Shown: positions 63,700 through 64,000 of the stretch, in pieces
Layout: the number at the start of each line of letters is the position of its first letter
Position numbering within the stretch: position 1 is the stretch's first letter
Assembly: GCA_029339505.1 (NCBI GenBank)
Contig: JAQISU010000155.1
Coordinates: forward strand, 15,639,501-15,703,500
Length of the DNA stretch: 64,000 bases
Source of the DNA: Unio delphinus
Taxonomy: Eukaryota > Mollusca > Bivalvia > Unionida > Unionidae
Direction of reading: 5' to 3'
Program-made: the position numbers and the translations under genes
Notes under the pieces: model-generated
Told to the model about the DNA's origin: nothing
What the model saw: the letters and a program-made list of their open reading frames with translations, nothing else
The model's database searches: none

Positions 63700-64000
63700 G
63701 CCCATGTGGTGGTAATTGAGTATCCTCAGGTATCACTTGTAATTGTTGTCTAGTAAAACCCCGTTGAGGGGCAGTTGAATCCAGTTTATAGATTGGAGGT
63801 CTACCCGTAGATCGTGTTATACTAGATATCTTATGTGCAGTAACACTCCAAATAGGATCAGTAGCCCTTTTTGTGCCACCCTCAAGCTCTCCTGGTTCGT
63901 ATAAGTACCTCACAATGACATTACTACCAAGAATTGGTTGGGAAACGCTAAAATCTTTTTGAATTTCCATTTCAGGTATTGACTTCTTTTTAATCGCATT
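63692..64000 (-). CDS. Integrase-like protein, C-terminal part (runs off the window)
   Basis: The frame is open from the window edge (IKKKSIPEMEIQKDF) to TAG at 63692, about 102 codons. Conserved with copy A: VIVRYLYEPGELEGGTK, RATDPIWSV and RGFTRQQLQVIPEDTQLPPH. The block has an SH3/chromo-like beta feel and I associate it with the tail of retrovirus-type integrases in virus-like transposons. The catalytic domain would lie beyond 64000. Its stop overlaps the end of the polymerase-helicase gene by 8 bases, so the two genes converge. The internal ATG at 63970 is not taken as the start because the frame and homology to copy A continue upstream. Confidence 0.55.
   Translation of the reverse strand, partial: NAIKKKSIPEMEIQKDFSVSQPILGSNVIVRYLYEPGELEGGTKRATDPIWSVTAHKISSITRSTGRPPIYKLDSTAPQRGFTRQQLQVIPEDTQLPPHGLN

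Larger units (their letters stand above)
49846..64000 (-). mobile_element. Copy B: intact-looking Polinton-like/adenovirus-like virus element (partial at right edge)
   Basis: At least 14.15 kb with all its genes open: a minus-strand structural block (50065-57783), a Zn-ribbon gene (-), the polymerase-helicase (+) and an integrase-like gene (-) running off the window. The gene set (capsid protein, adenain-type protease, pX-like and minor capsid-like proteins, integrase-like tail) is that of an adeno-like/Polinton-like virus. The replication gene is not the Polinton polymerase. Absence of stops in about 3,700 codons of coding sequence, beside a dead sister copy, means recent insertion or an active or exogenous lineage. 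An ATPase (FtsK/HerA type) was not recognised; it could lie beyond the edge. Confidence 0.9.

Overview
The window looks like metazoan nuclear DNA, most likely from a mollusc or another lophotrochozoan. It is AT-rich, gene-poor and full of microsatellites. It carries two families of tRNA-derived SINEs (one with the TTTAACGCCATTTTTCAGCA-type tail that I associate with molluscan genomes), exon-like pieces bounded by GT/AG splice sites, and relics of many transposon classes. Apart from possible exons (3.6-4.0 kb, 41.7-41.9 kb, 44.2-44.9 kb, 47.8 kb) and a long repeat-encoded reading frame with regularly spaced dibasic sites (11.06-12.28 kb, minus strand), I see no ordinary host gene.

The main content is endogenous DNA-virus-like material. 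Copy B (49.85 kb to beyond the right edge) is a Polinton-like/adenovirus-like element whose reading frames are all open. A block on the minus strand encodes a penton- or fibre-like protein, a two-TM membrane protein, a coiled-coil stalk protein, an adenain-type protease, a pX-like protein, a double-jelly-roll-like major capsid protein and three or four small or structural proteins. A diverging 1,155-residue plus-strand gene fuses a family B polymerase-like palm, an SF1 helicase and an HNH nuclease. A likely integrase C-terminus converges on its 3' end.

Copy A (21.69-35.21 kb) is the same element in opposite orientation. Most of its genes are broken by stops and frameshifts. It carries one additional gene, an HNH/NUMOD-type endonuclease relic. 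Copy C (about 45.0-45.9 kb) is a much older scrap containing the capsid gene. Comparing A and B shows conserved non-coding parts: small AT-rich stem-loops at the ends of nearly every structural gene, often with the stop codon in the loop; a large foldback between the two divergent gene blocks; paired direct repeats upstream of the structural block; and a shared terminal CCCTCTCTGCTGCT-like sequence.

Other mobile elements are a Polinton/Maverick family B DNA polymerase pseudogene (16.96-21.04 kb) interrupted by a poly(A)-tailed insertion with an 8-bp target duplication, a solo LTR with a 4-bp duplication (15.44-16.29 kb), a DIRS/Ngaro-like tyrosine-recombinase retrotransposon relic (35.27-38.83 kb), and 3' ends of L2-like LINEs (0.83-0.94 and 40.2-40.6 kb). 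The first 15 kb is a mosaic of decayed repeats.

Assignments come from motifs and pairwise comparison inside the window only. No database search was possible.
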